A stretch of DNA of 64,000 nucleotides, from the NCBI GenBank assembly GCA_020055645.1, contig JAECZT010000008.1, positions 1,054,001 through 1,118,000 on the forward strand, given 5' to 3'. This document shows, piece after piece, positions 38,051-51,720 of this stretch. Position 1 is the first letter of the stretch. Each line of letters begins with the position of its first letter. The notes under the pieces are model-generated. The model searched no databases, had not been told where the DNA came from, and was given only the letters and a program-made list of their open reading frames with translations. A program made the translations under genes and the position numbers. Source of the stretch: Tomocerus qinae. Its lineage: Eukaryota; Arthropoda; Collembola; Entomobryomorpha; Tomoceridae.

Positions 38051-40632
38051 TATTTTTTAAACTTTTTGGCTCGTACAAGTATTAAATCATGAATTTCAAC
38101 TCTTGAAAATTATTTTTTAAACTTTTTGCCTCGTACAAGTTTAAAAAATAATTAAAACTGTTGAATACTATTTTTAAGCCTTTTGGCTCGTACAATTATT
38201 AAATCTTGAATTTCAACTCTTGAAAATTATTTTTTAAGCTTTTTGCCTCGTACAAGTTCAAAAAATAATTAAAACTGTTGAATGTTATTTTTAAGCTTTT
38301 TGGCTCGTATTAGCATTAAATCCTGAATTTCAACTCTTGAAAATTATTTTTTAAGCTTTTTGCCTCGTACAAGTTTAAAAAATATTTAAAACTTTTGAAT
38401 GTTGTTTCTAAGCTTTTTCGCTCGTACAAGTATTAAATCATGAATTTCAACTCTTGAAAATTATTTTTTAAACTTTTTGGCTCGCACAAGTATTAAATCA
38501 TGAATTTCAACTCTTGAAAATTATTTTTTAAACTTTTTGCCTCGTACAAGTTTAAAAAATAATTAAAACTGTTGAATATTATTTTTAAGCCTTTTGGCTC
38601 GTACAATTATTAAATCTTGAATTTCAACTCTTGAAAATTATTTTTTAAACTTTTTGGCTCGCACAAGTATTAAATCATGAATTTCAACTCTTGAAAATTA
38701 TTTTTTTAGCTTTTTGCCTCGTACAAGTTTACAAAATAATTAAAACTGTAAATGTTATTTGTTGGCTTTTTGGCTCGTACAAGTATTAAATCATGAATTT
38801 CAACTCTTGAAAATTATTTTTTAAGCTTTTTGGCTCGTACAAGTATTAAATCATGAATTTCAACTCTTGAAAATTATTTTTTAAACTTTTTTGCACGTAC
38901 AAGTAATAAATCATGGATTTTAACTCTTGAAAATTATTTTTTAAACTTCTTGCCTCGTACAAATTTAAAAAATAATTAAAACTAATGAAAGTTGTTTCTA
39001 AGCTTTTTGGCTCGTACAAGTATTAAATCATGAATTTCAACGCTTGAATATTATTTTTTAAGCTTTTAACCTCGTACAAGTTTAAAAAATAATTAAAACT
39101 GTTGAATGTTATATTTAAGCTTTTTGGCTCATACAAGTATTAAATCACGAATTTGAAATCTTGAAAATTATTTTTAAAGCATTTTGCCTCGTACAAGTTT
39201 AAAAAATAATTAAAACTATTGAATGTTATTTTTAAGCTTTTTGGCTCGTACAAGTTTAAAAAATAATTAAAACTGTTGAATGTTATTTTTAAGCTTTTTG
39301 GCTCTTACAAGTATTAAATTATGAATGTTAACTCTTGAAAATTATTTTTTAAACTTTTTGGCTCGTACAAGTATTAAATCATGAATTTCAACTCTTGAAA
39401 ATTATTTTTTAAACTTTTTGCCTCGTACAAGTTTAAAAAATAATTAAAACTGTTGAATACTATTTTTAAGCCTTTTGGCTCGTACAATTATTAAATCTTG
39501 AATTTCAACTCTTGAAAATTATTTTTTAAGCTTTTTGCCTCGTACAAGTTCAAAAAATAATTAAAACTGTTGAATGTTATTTTTAAGCTTTTTGGCTCGT
39601 ATTAGCATTAAATCCTGAATTTCAACTCTTGAAAATTATTTTTTAAGCTTTTTGCCTCGTACAAGTTTAAAAAATATTTAAAACTTTTGAATGTTGTTTC
39701 TAAGCTTTTTCGCTCGTACAAGTATTAAATCATGAATTTCAACTCTTGAAAATTATTTTTTAAACTTTTTGGCTCGCACAAGTATTAAATCATGAATTTC
39801 AACTCTTGAAAATTATTTTTTAAACTTTTTGCCTCGTACAAGTTTAAAAAATAATTAAAACTGTTGAATATTATTTTTAAGCCTTTTGGCTCGTACAATT
39901 ATTAAATCTTGAATTTCAACTCTTGAAAATTATTTTTTAAACTTTTTGGCTCGCACAAGTATTAAATCATGAATTTCAACTCTTGAAAATTATTTTTTTA
40001 GCTTTTTGCCTCGTACAAGTTTACAAAATAATTAAAACTGTAAATGTTATTTGTTGGCTTTTTGGCTCGTACAAGTATTAAATCATGAATTTCAACTCTT
40101 GAAAATTATTTTAAGCTTTTTGGCTCGTACAAGTATTAAATCATGAATTTCAACTCTTGAAAATTATTTTTTAAACTTTTTTGCACGTACAAGTAATAAA
40201 TCATGGATTTTAACTCTTGAAAATTATTTTTTAAACTTCTTGCCTCGTACAAATTTAAAAAATAATTAAAACTAATGAAAGTTGTTTCTAAGCTTTTTGG
40301 CTCGTACAAGTATTAAATCATGAATTTCAACGCTTGAATATTATTTTTTAAGCTTTTAACCTCGTACAAGTTTAAAAAATAATTAAAACTGTTGAATGTT
40401 ATATTTAAGCTTTTTGGCTCATACAAGTATTAAATCACGAATTTGAAATCTTGAAAATTATTTTTAAAGCATTTTGCCTCGTACAAGTTTAAAAAATAAT
40501 TAAAACTATTGAATGTTATTTTTAAGCTTTTTGGCTCGTACAAGTTTAAAAAATAATTAAAACTGTTGAATGTTATTTTTAAGCTTTTTGGCTCTTACAA
40601 GTATTAAATTATGAATGTTAACTCTTGAAAAT
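38050..40632. repeat. 1,292-bp tandem duplication
   Basis: GTTGTTTCTAAGC at 38401 and 39693 and TTTACAAAAT at 38728 and 40020 repeat at 1,292 bp. GCTTGAATATT at 39042 and 40332 is 1,290 apart because copy two lost two T near 40,110. The left copy leaves block D after CTCTTACAAG at AAACTTTTTGG; the right continues into full D (AAACGTTTTGG). The unit joins the 20-monomer cassette to the start of D. Confidence 0.85.
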
Positions 40633-40920
40633 TATTTTTTAAACGTTTTGGCTCGTACAAGTATTAAATCATGAATTTAAACTCTTGAAAACTACTTTTT
40701 AAATTTTTTGGCTCGTACATGTATTAAATCATGAATTTCAACTCTTGAAAATTACTTTTTAAGCTTTTTGGCTCGTACAAGTACTAAATCATGAATTTTT
40801 ATTCTTGGAAAATATTTTTTAAGCTTTTTGGCTCGTAAAAGTTTAAAAAAGGATCAATTAAAACTGTTGAATGTTGTTTCTAAGCTTTTTGGCTCCTTCA
40901 AGTATTAAATCATGAATTTC
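40320..40920. repeat. Divergent block D, full copy 3
   Basis: GCTTGAATATT at 40332 and GATC at 40852, the same 520-bp spacing as the copies at 30,730 and 34,620. Private changes are AGTACTAAATC near 40,780 and GGAAAATATT near 40,810. After GGCTCCTTCAAG it joins an A-A-B context different from that of the other two copies, so a separate exchange placed it here. Confidence 0.82.
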
Positions 40921-42140
40921 AACTCTTGAAAATTATTTTTTAAACTTTTTGGCTCGTACAAGTATTAAATCATGAATTTCAATTCTTGAAAATTATTTTT
41001 TAAACCTTTTGCCTCGTACAAGTTTAAAAAATAATTAAAACTGTTGAATGTTATTTTTAAGCTTTTTGGCTCGTATAAGTAATAAATCATGAATTTCAAC
41101 TCTTGAAAATTATTTTTTAAGCTTTTTGGCTCGTACAAGTATTAAATCATGAATTTCAACTCTTGAAAATTATTTTTTAAACTTTTTGCCTCGTACAAGT
41201 TTAAAAAATAATTAAAACTGTTGAATGTTATTTTTAAGCTTTTTGGCTCGTATAAGTATTAAATCATGAATTTCAACTCTTGAAAATTATTTTTTAAACT
41301 TTTTGGCTCGTACAAGTATTAAATCATGAATTTCAACTCTTGAAAATTATTTTTTAAACTTTTTGCCTCGTACAAGTTTAAAAAATAATTAAAACTGTTG
41401 AATACTATTTTTAAGCCTTTTGGCTCGTACAATTATTAAATCTTGAATTTCAACTCTTGAAAATTATTTTTTAAGCTTTTTGCCTCGTACAAGTTCAAAA
41501 AATAATTAAAACTGTTGAATGTTATTTTTAAGCTTTTTGGCTCGTATTAGCATTAAATCCTGAATTTCAACTCTTGAAAATTATTTTTTAAGCTTTTTGC
41601 CTCGTACAAGTTTAAAAAATATTTAAAACTTTTGAATGTTGTTTCTAAGCTTTTTCGCTCGTACAAGTATTAAATCATGAATTTCAACTCTTGAAAATTA
41701 TTTTTTAAACTTTTTGGCTCGCACAAGTATTAAATCATGAATTTCAACTCTTGAAAATTATTTTTTAAACTTTTTGCCTCGTACAAGTTTAAAAAATAAT
41801 TAAAACTGTTGAATATTATTTTTAAGCCTTTTGGCTCGTACAATTATTAAATCTTGAATTTCAACTCTTGAAAATTATTTTTTAAACTTTTTGGCTCGCA
41901 CAAGTATTAAATCATGAATTTCAACTCTTGAAAATTATTTTTTTAGCTTTTTGCCTCGTACAAGTTTACAAAATAATTAAAACTGTAAATGTTATTTGTT
42001 GGCTTTTTGGCTCGTACAAGTATTAAATCATGAATATTAAATCATGAATTTCAACTCTTGAAAATTATTTTTTAAACTTTTCGCCTCGTACAAGTTTAAA
42101 AAATAACTAAAACTGTAAATGTTATTTGTAGGCTTTTTCG
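40921..42140. repeat. Mosaic bridging block D and the 822-bp repeat
   Basis: Repeats the order A A B A1 A2 B A1 A2 B and the GTTGTTTCTAAGC cassette (41638), which lies 1,945 bp after the copy at 39693; TTTACAAAAT keeps the same 1,945 (40020/41965). This is the last GTTGTTTCTAAGC/TTTTCGCTCG cassette in the window. Confidence 0.75.
42021..42048. repeat. 14-bp internal tandem duplication in an A unit
   Basis: TATTAAATCATGAA is present twice in direct succession (42021-42034 and 42035-42048), making this A unit 74 bp long. It looks like a replication-slippage event and is seen only here, so it can serve as a unique mapping landmark. Confidence 0.9.
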
Positions 42141-44600
42141 CTCAAACAAGTATTAAATCATGAATTTCAACTCTTGAAAATTATTTTTTAAACTTTTTGG
42201 CTCGTACAAGTATTAAATCATGAGTTTCAACTCTTGAAAATTTTTTTTTAAACTTTTTGCCTCGTACAAGTTTAAAAAATAATTAAAACTGTTGAATGTT
42301 ATTTTTAAGCTTTTTGGCTCGTATAAGTATTAAATCATGAATTTCAACTCTTGAAAATTATTTTTTAAGCTTTTTGGCTCGTACAAGTATTAAATCATGA
42401 ATTTCAACTCTTGAAAATTATTTTTTAAACTTTTCGCCTCGTACAAGTTTAAAAAATAACTAAAACTTTAAATGTTATTTTTAAGCTTTTTGGCTCGTAT
42501 AAGTATTAAATCATGAATTTCAACTCTTGAAAATTATTTTTTAAACTTTTTGCCTCGTACAAGTTTAAAAAATAATTAAAACTGTTGAATACTATTTTTA
42601 AGCCTTTTGGCTCGTACAATTAATAAATCTTGAATTTCAACTCTTGAAAATTATTTTTTAAGCTTTTTGCCTCGTACAAGTTCAAAAAATAATTAAAACT
42701 GTTGAATGTTATTTTTAAGCTTTTCGACTCGTATAAGCATTAAATCCTGAATTTCAACTCTTGAAAATTATTTTTTAAACTTTTTGCCTCGTACAAGTTT
42801 ACAAAATAATTAAAACTGTAAATGTTATTTGTTGGCTTTTTGGCTCGTACAAGTATTAAATCGTGAATTTCAACTCTTGAAAATTATTTTTTAAACTTTT
42901 CGCCTCGTACAAGTTTAAAAAATAAATAAAACTGTAAATGTTATTTGTAGGCTTTTTCGCTCAAACAAGTATTAAATCATGAATTTCAACTCTTGAAAAT
43001 TATTTTTTAAACTTTTTGGCTCGTACAAGTATTAAATCATGAGTTTCAACTCTTGAAAATTATTTTTTAAACTTTTTGCCTCGTACAAGTTTAAAAAATA
43101 ATTAAAACTGTTGAATGTTATTTTTAAGCTTTTTGGCTCGTATAAGTTTTAAATCATGAATTTCAACTCTTGAAAATTATTTTTTAAGCTTTTTGGCTCT
43201 GACAAGTATTAAATCATGAATTTCAACTCTTGAAAATTATTTTTTAAATTTTTTGCCTCGTACAAGTTTAAAAAATAACTAAAACTTTAAATGTTATTTT
43301 TAAGCTTTTTGGCTCGTATAAGTATTAAATTATGAATTTCAACTCTTTAAAATTATTTTTTAAATTTTTTGGCACGTACAAGTATTAAATCATGAATTTC
43401 AATTCTTGAAAATTATTTTTTAAGCTTTTTGGCTCGTACAAGTATTAAATCATGAATTTCAACTATTGAAAATTATTTTTTAAACTTTTTGCCTCGTACA
43501 AGTTTAAAAAATAATTAAAACTGTTGAATGTTATTTTTAAGCTTTTTGGCTCGTATAAGCATTAAATCCTGAATTTCAACTCTTGAAAATTATTTTTTAA
43601 GCTTTTTGCCTCGTACAAGTTTACAAAATAATTAAAACTGTAAATGTTATTTGTTGGCTTTTTGGCTCGTACAAGTATTAAATCGTGAATTTCAACTCTT
43701 GAAAATTATTTTTTAAACTTTTCGCCTCGTACAAGTTTAAAAAATAAATAAAACTGTAAATGTTATTTGTAGGCTTTTTCGCTCAAACAAGTATTAAATC
43801 ATGAATTTCAACTCTTGAAAATTATTTTTTAAACTTTTTGGCTCGTACAAGTATTAAATCATGAGTTTCAACTCTTGAAAATTATTTTTTAAACTTTTTG
43901 CCTCGTACAAGTTTAAAAAATAATTAAAACTGTTGAATGTTATTTTTAAGCTTTTTGGCTCGTATAAGTATTAAATCATGAATTTCAACTCTTGAAAATT
44001 ATTTTTTAAGCTTTTTGGCTCGTACAAGTATTAAATCATGAATTTCAACTCTTGAAAATTATTTTTTAAACTTTTCGCCTCGTACAAGTTTAAAAAATAA
44101 CTAAAACTTTAAATGTTATTTTTAAGCTTTTTGGCTCGTATAAGTATTAAATTATGAATTTCAACTCTTTAAAATTATTTTTTAAATTTTTTGGCACGTA
44201 CAAGTATTAAATCATGAATTTCAATTCTTGAAAATTATTTTTTAAGCTTTTTGGCTCGTACAAGTATTAAATCATGAATTTCAACTATTGAAAATTATTT
44301 TTTAAACTTTTTGCCTCGTACAAGTTTAAAAAATAATTAAAACTGTTGAATGTTATTTTTAAGCTTTTTGGCTCGTATAAGTATTAAATCATGAATTTCA
44401 ACTCTTGAAAATTATTTTTTAAACTTTTTGCCTCGTACAAGTTTAAAAAATAATTAAAAGTGTTGAATGTTATTTTTAAGCTTCTTGGCTCGTATAAGTA
44501 TTAAATCATGAATTTCAACTTTTAAAAATTATTTTTTAAGCTTTTTGGCTCGCACAAGTATTAAATCATTAATTTCAACTCTTAAAAATTATTTTTTAAA
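42141..44600. repeat. 14-monomer, 822-bp higher-order repeat
   Basis: TTTTCGCTCAAACAAG recurs at 42141, 42960 and 43782 (819 and 822 bp), and TTTACAAAAT at 42798 and 43620 (822). The full unit reads B A B A A B A A B A A A B A. Nine A, two B and three 56-bp B units give exactly 822. Shared variants are AATCGTGAA and AATAAATAAAACTG. The first copy is truncated and joined to the previous mosaic. The last copy lacks the AATCCTGAA unit and runs into AAAAGTGTTG-type B. Confidence 0.83.
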
Positions 44601-46860
44601 CTTTTTGGCTCGTAAAAGTATTAAATCATGAATTTCAACTCTTGAAAATTATTTTTAAACTTTTTGCCTCGTACAAGTTTAAAAAATAATTAAAACTGTA
44701 AATGTTATTTGTAGGCTTTTTGGCTCGTACAAGTATTAAATCATGAATTTCAACTCTTGAAAATTATTTTTTAAAGTTTTTGGCTCGTACAAGTATTAAA
44801 TCATGAATTTCAACTCTTGAACATTATTTTTTAAACTTTTTGCCTCGTACAAGTTTAAAAAATAATTAAAACTGTTGAATACTATTTTTAAGCCTTTTGG
44901 CTCGTACAATTATTAAATCTTGAATTTCAACTCTTGAAAATTATTTTTAAGCTTTTTGCCTCGTACAAGTTTAAAAAATAATTAAAACTGTTGAATGTTA
45001 TTTTTAAGCTTTTTGCCTCGTATAAGCATTAAATCCTGAATTTCAACTCTTGAAAATTATTTTTTAAGCTTTTTGCCTCGTACAAGTTTAAAAAATATTT
45101 AAAACTGTTGAATAATATTTTTAAACTTTTTGGCTCGTACAAGTATAAAATCATGAATTTCAACTCTTGAAAATTATTTTTTAAACCTTTTGCCTCGTAC
45201 AAGTTTAAAAAATAATTAAAACTGTTGAATGTTATTTTTAAGCTTTTTGGCTCGTATAAGTATTAAATCATGAATTTCAACTCTTGAAAATTATTTTTTA
45301 AGCTTTTCGGCTCGTACAAGTATTAAATTATGAATTTCAACTCTTTAAAATTATTTTTTAAATTTTTTGGCACGTACAAGTATTAAATCATGAATTTCAA
45401 TTCTTGAAAATTATTTTTTAAGCTTTTTGGCTCGTACAAGTATTAAATCATGAATTTCAACTATTGAAAATTATTTTTTAAACTTTTTGCCTCGTACAAG
45501 TTTAAAAAATAATTAAAACTGTTGAATGTTATTTTTAAGCTTTTTGGCTCGTATAAGTATTAAATCATGAATTTCAACTCTTGAAAATTATTTTTTTAAC
45601 TTTTTGGCTCGTACAAGCATTAAATCATGAATTTCAACTCTTGAAAATTATTTTTTAAACTTTTTGGCTCGTACAAACATTAAATCATGAATTTCAACTC
45701 TTGAAAATTATTTTTTAAACTTTTTGCCTCGTACAAGTTTAAAAAATAATTAAAAGTGTTGAATGTTATTTTTAAGCTTATTGGCTCGTATAAGTATTAA
45801 ATCATGAATTTCAACTCTTGAAAATTATTTTTTAAGCTTTTTGGCTCGTACAAGTATTAAATCATGAATTTCAACTCTTGAAAATTATTTTTTAAACTTT
45901 TTGCCTCGTACAAGTTTAAAAAATAATTAAAACTGTAAATGTTATTTGTAGGCTTTTTGGCTCGTTCAAGTATTAAATCATGAATTTCAACTCTTGAAAA
46001 TTATTTTTTAAACTTTTTGGCTCGTAAAAGTATTAAATCATGAATTTCAACTCTTGAAAATTATTTTTAAACTTTTTGCCTCGTACAAGTTTAAAAAATA
46101 ATTAAAACTGTAAATGTTATTTGTAGGCTTTTTGGCTCGTACAAGTATTAAATCATGAATTTCAACTCTTGAAAATTATTTTTTAAACTTTTTGGCTCGT
46201 ACAAGTATTAAGTCATGAATTTCAACTCTTGAACATTATTTTTTAAACTTTTTGCCTCGTACAAGTTTAAAAAATAATTAAAACTGTTGAATACTATTTT
46301 TAAGCCTTTTGGCTCGTACAATTATTAAATCTTGAATTTCAACTCTTGAAAATTATTTTTAAGCTTTTTGCTCGTACAAGTTTAAAAAATAATTAAAACT
46401 GTTGAATGTTATTTTTAAGCTTTTTGGCTCGTATAAGCATTAAATCCTGAATTTCAACTCTTGAAAATTATTTTTTAAGCTTTTTGCCTCGTACAAGTTT
46501 AAAAAATATTTAAAACTGTTGAATAATATTTTTAAACTTTTTGGCTGGTACAAGTATTAAATCATGAATTTCAACTCTTGAAAATTATTTTTTAAACTTT
46601 TTGCCTCGTACAAGTTTAAAAAATATCTAAAAGTGTTGAATGTTATTTTTAAGCTTTTTGGCTCGTATCAGTATTAAATCATGAATTTCAACTCTTGAAA
46701 ATTATTTTTTAAGCTTTTTGTATCGTACAAGTATTAAATCATGAATTTCAGCTCTAGAAAATTATTTTTTAAACTTTTTGGCTCGTACAAGTATTAAATC
46801 ATGAATTTCAACTCTTGAAAATTATTTTTTAAACTTTTTGCCTCGTACAAGTTTAAAAAA
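44600..46860. repeat. 1,411-bp offset duplication zone
   Basis: CTTGAACATT (GAAC at 44819 and 46231) and GAATAATATTTTT (AATAAT near 45,111 and 46,522) recur about 1,411 bp apart. Several A tails here are one or two T short (TTATTTTTAAAC). From here rightwards CGTAAAAG, CGTATCAG, GAATAATATT and AATATCTAAAAGTG reappear, all of which are common before 13 kb. Confidence 0.75.
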
Positions 46861-49800
46861 TAATTAAAACTGTTGAATACTATTTTTAAGCCTTTTGGCT
46901 CGTACAATTATTAAATCTTGAATTTCAACTCTTGAAAATTATTTTTTAAGCTTTTTGCCTCGTACAAGTTTAAAAAATAATTAAAACTGTAAATGTTATT
47001 TGTAGGCTTTTTGGCTTGTATAAGCATTAAATCCTGACTTTCAACTCTTGAAAATTATTTTTTAAGCTTTTTGGCTCGTACAAGTATTAAGTCATGAATA
47101 TCAATTCTTGAAAATTATTTTTTAAGCTGTTTGCCTCGTACAAGTTTAAAAAATAATTAAAACTGTTGAATGTTATTTTTAAGCTTTTTGGATCGTATAA
47201 TTATTAAATCATGAATTTCAACTCTTGAAAATTATTTTTTAAACTTTTTGGCTCGTACAAGTATTAAATCATGAATTTCAACTCTTGAAAATTATTTTTT
47301 AAACTTTTTGGCTCGTACAAGTATTAAATCATGAATTTCAACTCTTGAAAATTATTTTTTAAACCTTTTGCCTCGTACAAGTTTAAAAAATAATTAAAAG
47401 TGTTGAATGTTATTTTTAAGCTTTTTGGCTCGTATAAGTATTAAATCATGAATTTCAACTCTTAAAAATTATTTTTTAAGCTTTTTGGCTCGTACAAGTA
47501 TTAAATCATGAATTTCAACTCTTGAAAATTATTTTTTAAACTTTTTGGCTCGTAAAAGTATTAAATCATGAATTTCAACTCTTGAAAATTATTTTTAAAC
47601 TTTTTGCCTCGTACAAGTTTAAAAAATAATTAAAACTGTAAATGTTATTTGTAGGCTTTTTGGCTCGTACAAGTATTAAATCATGAATTTCAACTCTTGA
47701 AAATTATTTTTTAAACTTTTTGGCTCGTACAAGTATTAAATCATGAATTTCAACTCTTGAACATTATTTTTTAAACTTTTTGCCTCGTACAAGTTTAAAA
47801 AATAATTAAAACTGTTGAATACTATTTTTAAGCCTTTTGGCTCGTACAATTATTAAATCTTGAATTTCAACTCTTGAAAATTATTTTTAAGCTTTTTGCC
47901 TCGTACAAGTTTAAAAAATAATTAAAACTGTTGAATGTTATTTTTAAGCTTTTTGGCTCGTATAAGCATTAAATCCTGAATTTCAACTCTTGAAAATTAT
48001 TTTTTAAGCTTTTTGGCTCGTACAAGTATTAAGTCATGAATATCAATTCTTGAAAATTATTTTTTAAGCTTTTTTCCTCGTTCAAGTTTAAAAAATAATT
48101 AAAACTGTTGAATGTTATTTTTAAGCTTTTTGGATCGTATAATTATTAAATCATGAATTTCAACTCTTGAAAATTATTTTTTAAGCTTTTTGGCTCGTAC
48201 AAGTATTAAATCATGAATTTCAACTCTTGAAAATTATTTTTTAAACTTTTTGGCTCGTACAAGTATTAAATCATAAATTTCAACTCTTGAAAATTATTTT
48301 TTAAACTTTTTGGCTCGTAAAAGTATTAAATCATGAATTTCAACTCTTGAAAATTATTTTTTAAACTTTTTGCGTCGTACAAGTTTAAAAAATAATTAAA
48401 ACTGTAAATGTTATTTGTAGGCTTTTTGGCTCGTACAAGTATTAAATCATGAATTTCAACTCTTGAAAATTATTTTTTAAACTTTTTGGCTCGTAAAAGT
48501 ATTAAATCATGAATTTCAACTCTTGAAAATTATTTTTTAAACTTTTTGCCTCGTACAAGTTTAAAAAATAATTAAAACTGTAAATGTTATTTGTAGGCTT
48601 TTTGGCTCATACAAGTATTAAATCATGAATTTCAACTCTTGAAAATTATTTTTTAAACTTTTTGGCTCGTACAAGTATTAAATCATGAATTTCAACTCTT
48701 GAAAATTATTTTTTAAACTTTTTGCCTCGTACAAGTTTAAAAAATAATTAAAACTGTTGAATACTATTTTTAAGCCTTTTGGCTCGTACAATTATTAAAT
48801 CTTGAATTTCAACTCTTGAAAATTATTTTTTAAGCTTTTTGCCTCGTACAAGTTTAAAAAATAATTAAAACTGTAAATGTTATTTGTAGGCTTTTTGGCT
48901 CGTATAAGCATTAAATCCTGAATTTCAACTCTTGAAAATTATTTTTTAAGCTTTTTGGCTCGTACAAGTATTAAGTCATGAATATCAATTCTTGAAAATT
49001 ATTTTTTAAGCTTTTTGCCTCGTACAAGTTTAAAAAATAATTAAAACTGTTGAATGTTATTTTTAAGCTTTTTGGATCGTATAATTATTAAATCATGAAT
49101 TTCAACTCTTGAAAATTATTTTTTAAGCTTTTTGGCTCGTACAAGTATTAAATCATGAATTTCAACTCTTGAAAATGATTTTTTAAACTTTTTGGCTCGT
49201 ACAAGTATTAAATCATGAATTTCAAATCTTGAAAATTATTTTTTAATATTTTTGGCTCGTACAAGTTTAAAAAATAATTAAAACTGTTGAATATTATTTT
49301 TAAGCCTTTTGGCTCGTACAATTATTAAATCTTGAATTCCAACTCTTGAAAATTACTTTTTAAGCTTTTTGCCTCGTACAAGTTTAAAAAATAATTAAAA
49401 CTGTTGAATGTTATTTTTAAGCTTTTTGGCTCGTATAAGTATTAAATCATGAATTTCAACTCTTGAAAATTATTTTTTAAGCTTTTTGGCTCGTACAAGT
49501 ATTAAATCATGAATTTCAACTCTTGAAAATTATTTTTTAAACTTTTTGCCTCGTACAAGTTTAAAAAATAATTAAAACTGTTGAATACTATTTTTAAGCC
49601 TTTTGGCTCGTACAATTATTAAATCTTGAATTTCAACTCTTGAAAATTATTTTTTAAGCTTTTTGCCTCGTACAAGTTTAAAAAATAATTAAAACTGTAA
49701 ATGTTATTTGTAAGCTTTTTGGCTCGTATAAGCATTAAATCCTGAATTTCAACTCTTGAAAATTATTTTTTAAGCTTTTTGGCTCGTACAAGTATTAAAT

Positions 49801-51720
49801 CATGAATTTCAACTCTTGAAAATTATTTTTTAAACTTTTTGGCTCGTAAAAGTATTAAATCATGAATTTCAACTCTTGAAAATTATTTTTTAAACTTTTT
49901 GGCTCGTACAAGTATTAAATCATGAATTTCAACTCTTGAAAATTATTTTTTAAACTTTTTGGCTCGTACAAGTTTAAAAAATAATTAAAACTGTTGAATA
50001 TTATTTTTAAGCCTTTTGGCTCGTACAATTATTAAATCTTGAATTTCAACTCTTGAAAATTACTTTTTAAGCTTTTTGCCTCGTACAAGTTTAAAAAATA
50101 ATTAAAACTGTTGAATGTTATTTTTAAGCTTTTTGGCTCGTATAAGTATTAAATCATGAATTTCAACTCTTGAAAATTATTTTTTAAGCTTTTTGGCTCG
50201 TACAAGTATTAAATCATGAATTTCAACTCTTGAAAATTATTTTTTAAACTTTTTGCCTCGTACAAGTTTAAAAAATAATTAAAACTGTTGAATACTATTT
50301 TTAAGCCTTTTGGCTCGTACAATTATTAAATCTTGAATTTCAACTCTTGAAAATTATTTTTTAAGCTTTTTGCCTCGTACAAGTTTAAAAAATAATTAAA
50401 ACTGTAAATGTTATTTTTAGGCTTTTTGGCTCGTATAAGCATTAAATCCTGAATTTCAACTCTTGAAAATTATTTTTTAAGCTTTTTGGCTCGTACAAGT
50501 ATTAAGTCATGAATATCAATTCTTGAAAATTATTTTTTAAGCTTTTTGCCTCGTACAAGTTTAAAAAATAATTAAAACTGTTGAATGTTATTTTTAAGCT
50601 TTTTGGATCGTATAATTATTAAATCATGAATTTCAACTCTTGAAAATTATTTTTTAAACTTTTTGGCTCGTACAAGTATTAAATCATGAATTTCAACTCT
50701 TGAAAATTATTTTTTAAACTTTTTGCCTCGTACAAGTTTAAAAAATAATTAAAAGTGTTGAATGTTATTTTTAAGCTTTTTGGCTCGTATAAGTATTAAA
50801 TCATGAATTTCAACTCTTAAAAATTATTTTTTAAGCTTTTTGGCTCGTACAAGTATTAAATCATGAATTTCAACTCTTGAAAATTATTTTTTAAACTTTT
50901 TGGCTCGTAAAAGTATTAAATCATGAATTTCAACTCTTGAAAATTATTTTTTAAGCTTTTTGCCTCGTACAAGTTTAAAAAATAATTAAAACTGTTGAAT
51001 GTTATTTTTAAGCTTTTTGGCTCGTATAAGTATTAAATCATGAATTTCAACTCTTGAAAATTATTTTTTAAGCTTTTTGGCTCGTACAAGTATTAAATCA
51101 TGAATTTCAACTCTTGAAAATTATTTTTTAAACTTTTTGGCTCGTAAAAGTATTAAATCATGAATTTCAACTCTTGTAAATTATTTTTAAACTTTTTGCC
51201 TCGTACAAGTTTAAAAAATAATTAAAACTGTAAATGTTATTTGTAGACTTTTTGGCTCGTACAAGTAATAAATCATGAATTTCAACTCTTGAAAATTATT
51301 TTTTAAACTTTTTGGCTCGTACAAGTATTAAATCATGAATTTCAACTCTTGAACATTATTTTTTAAACTTTTTGCCTCGTACAAGTTTAAAAAATAATTA
51401 AAACTGTTGAATACTATTTTTAAGCCTTTTGGCTCGTACAATTATTAAATCTTGAATTTCAACTCTTGAAAATTATTTTTTAAGCTTTTTGCCTCGTACA
51501 AGTTTAAAAAATATTTAAAACTGTTGAATAATATTTTTAAACTTTTTGGCTCGTACAAGTATTAAATCGTGAATTTCAACTCTTGAAAATTATTTTTTAA
51601 ACTTTTTGCCTCGTACAAGTTTAAAAAATATCTAAAAGTGTTGAATGTTATTTTTAAGCTTTTTGGCTCGTATCAGTATTAAATCATGAATTTCAACTCT
51701 TGAAAATTAATTTTTAAGCT
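46860..51720. repeat. GGATCGTATAATT zone with 942-bp spacing
   Basis: A units with GGATCGTATAATT (GATC at 47191, 48133, 49075 and 50606) lie 942, 942 and 1,531 bp apart. Each is preceded by AATCCTGAA and AAGTCATGAATATCAATTC units. The two 942-bp intervals each hold 16 monomers (11 A + 5 B), but the order of the middle monomers differs. Equal length is thus partly coincidence of composition, not a clean repeat. An EcoRI-type GAATTC occurs at 49334. Confidence 0.75.
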
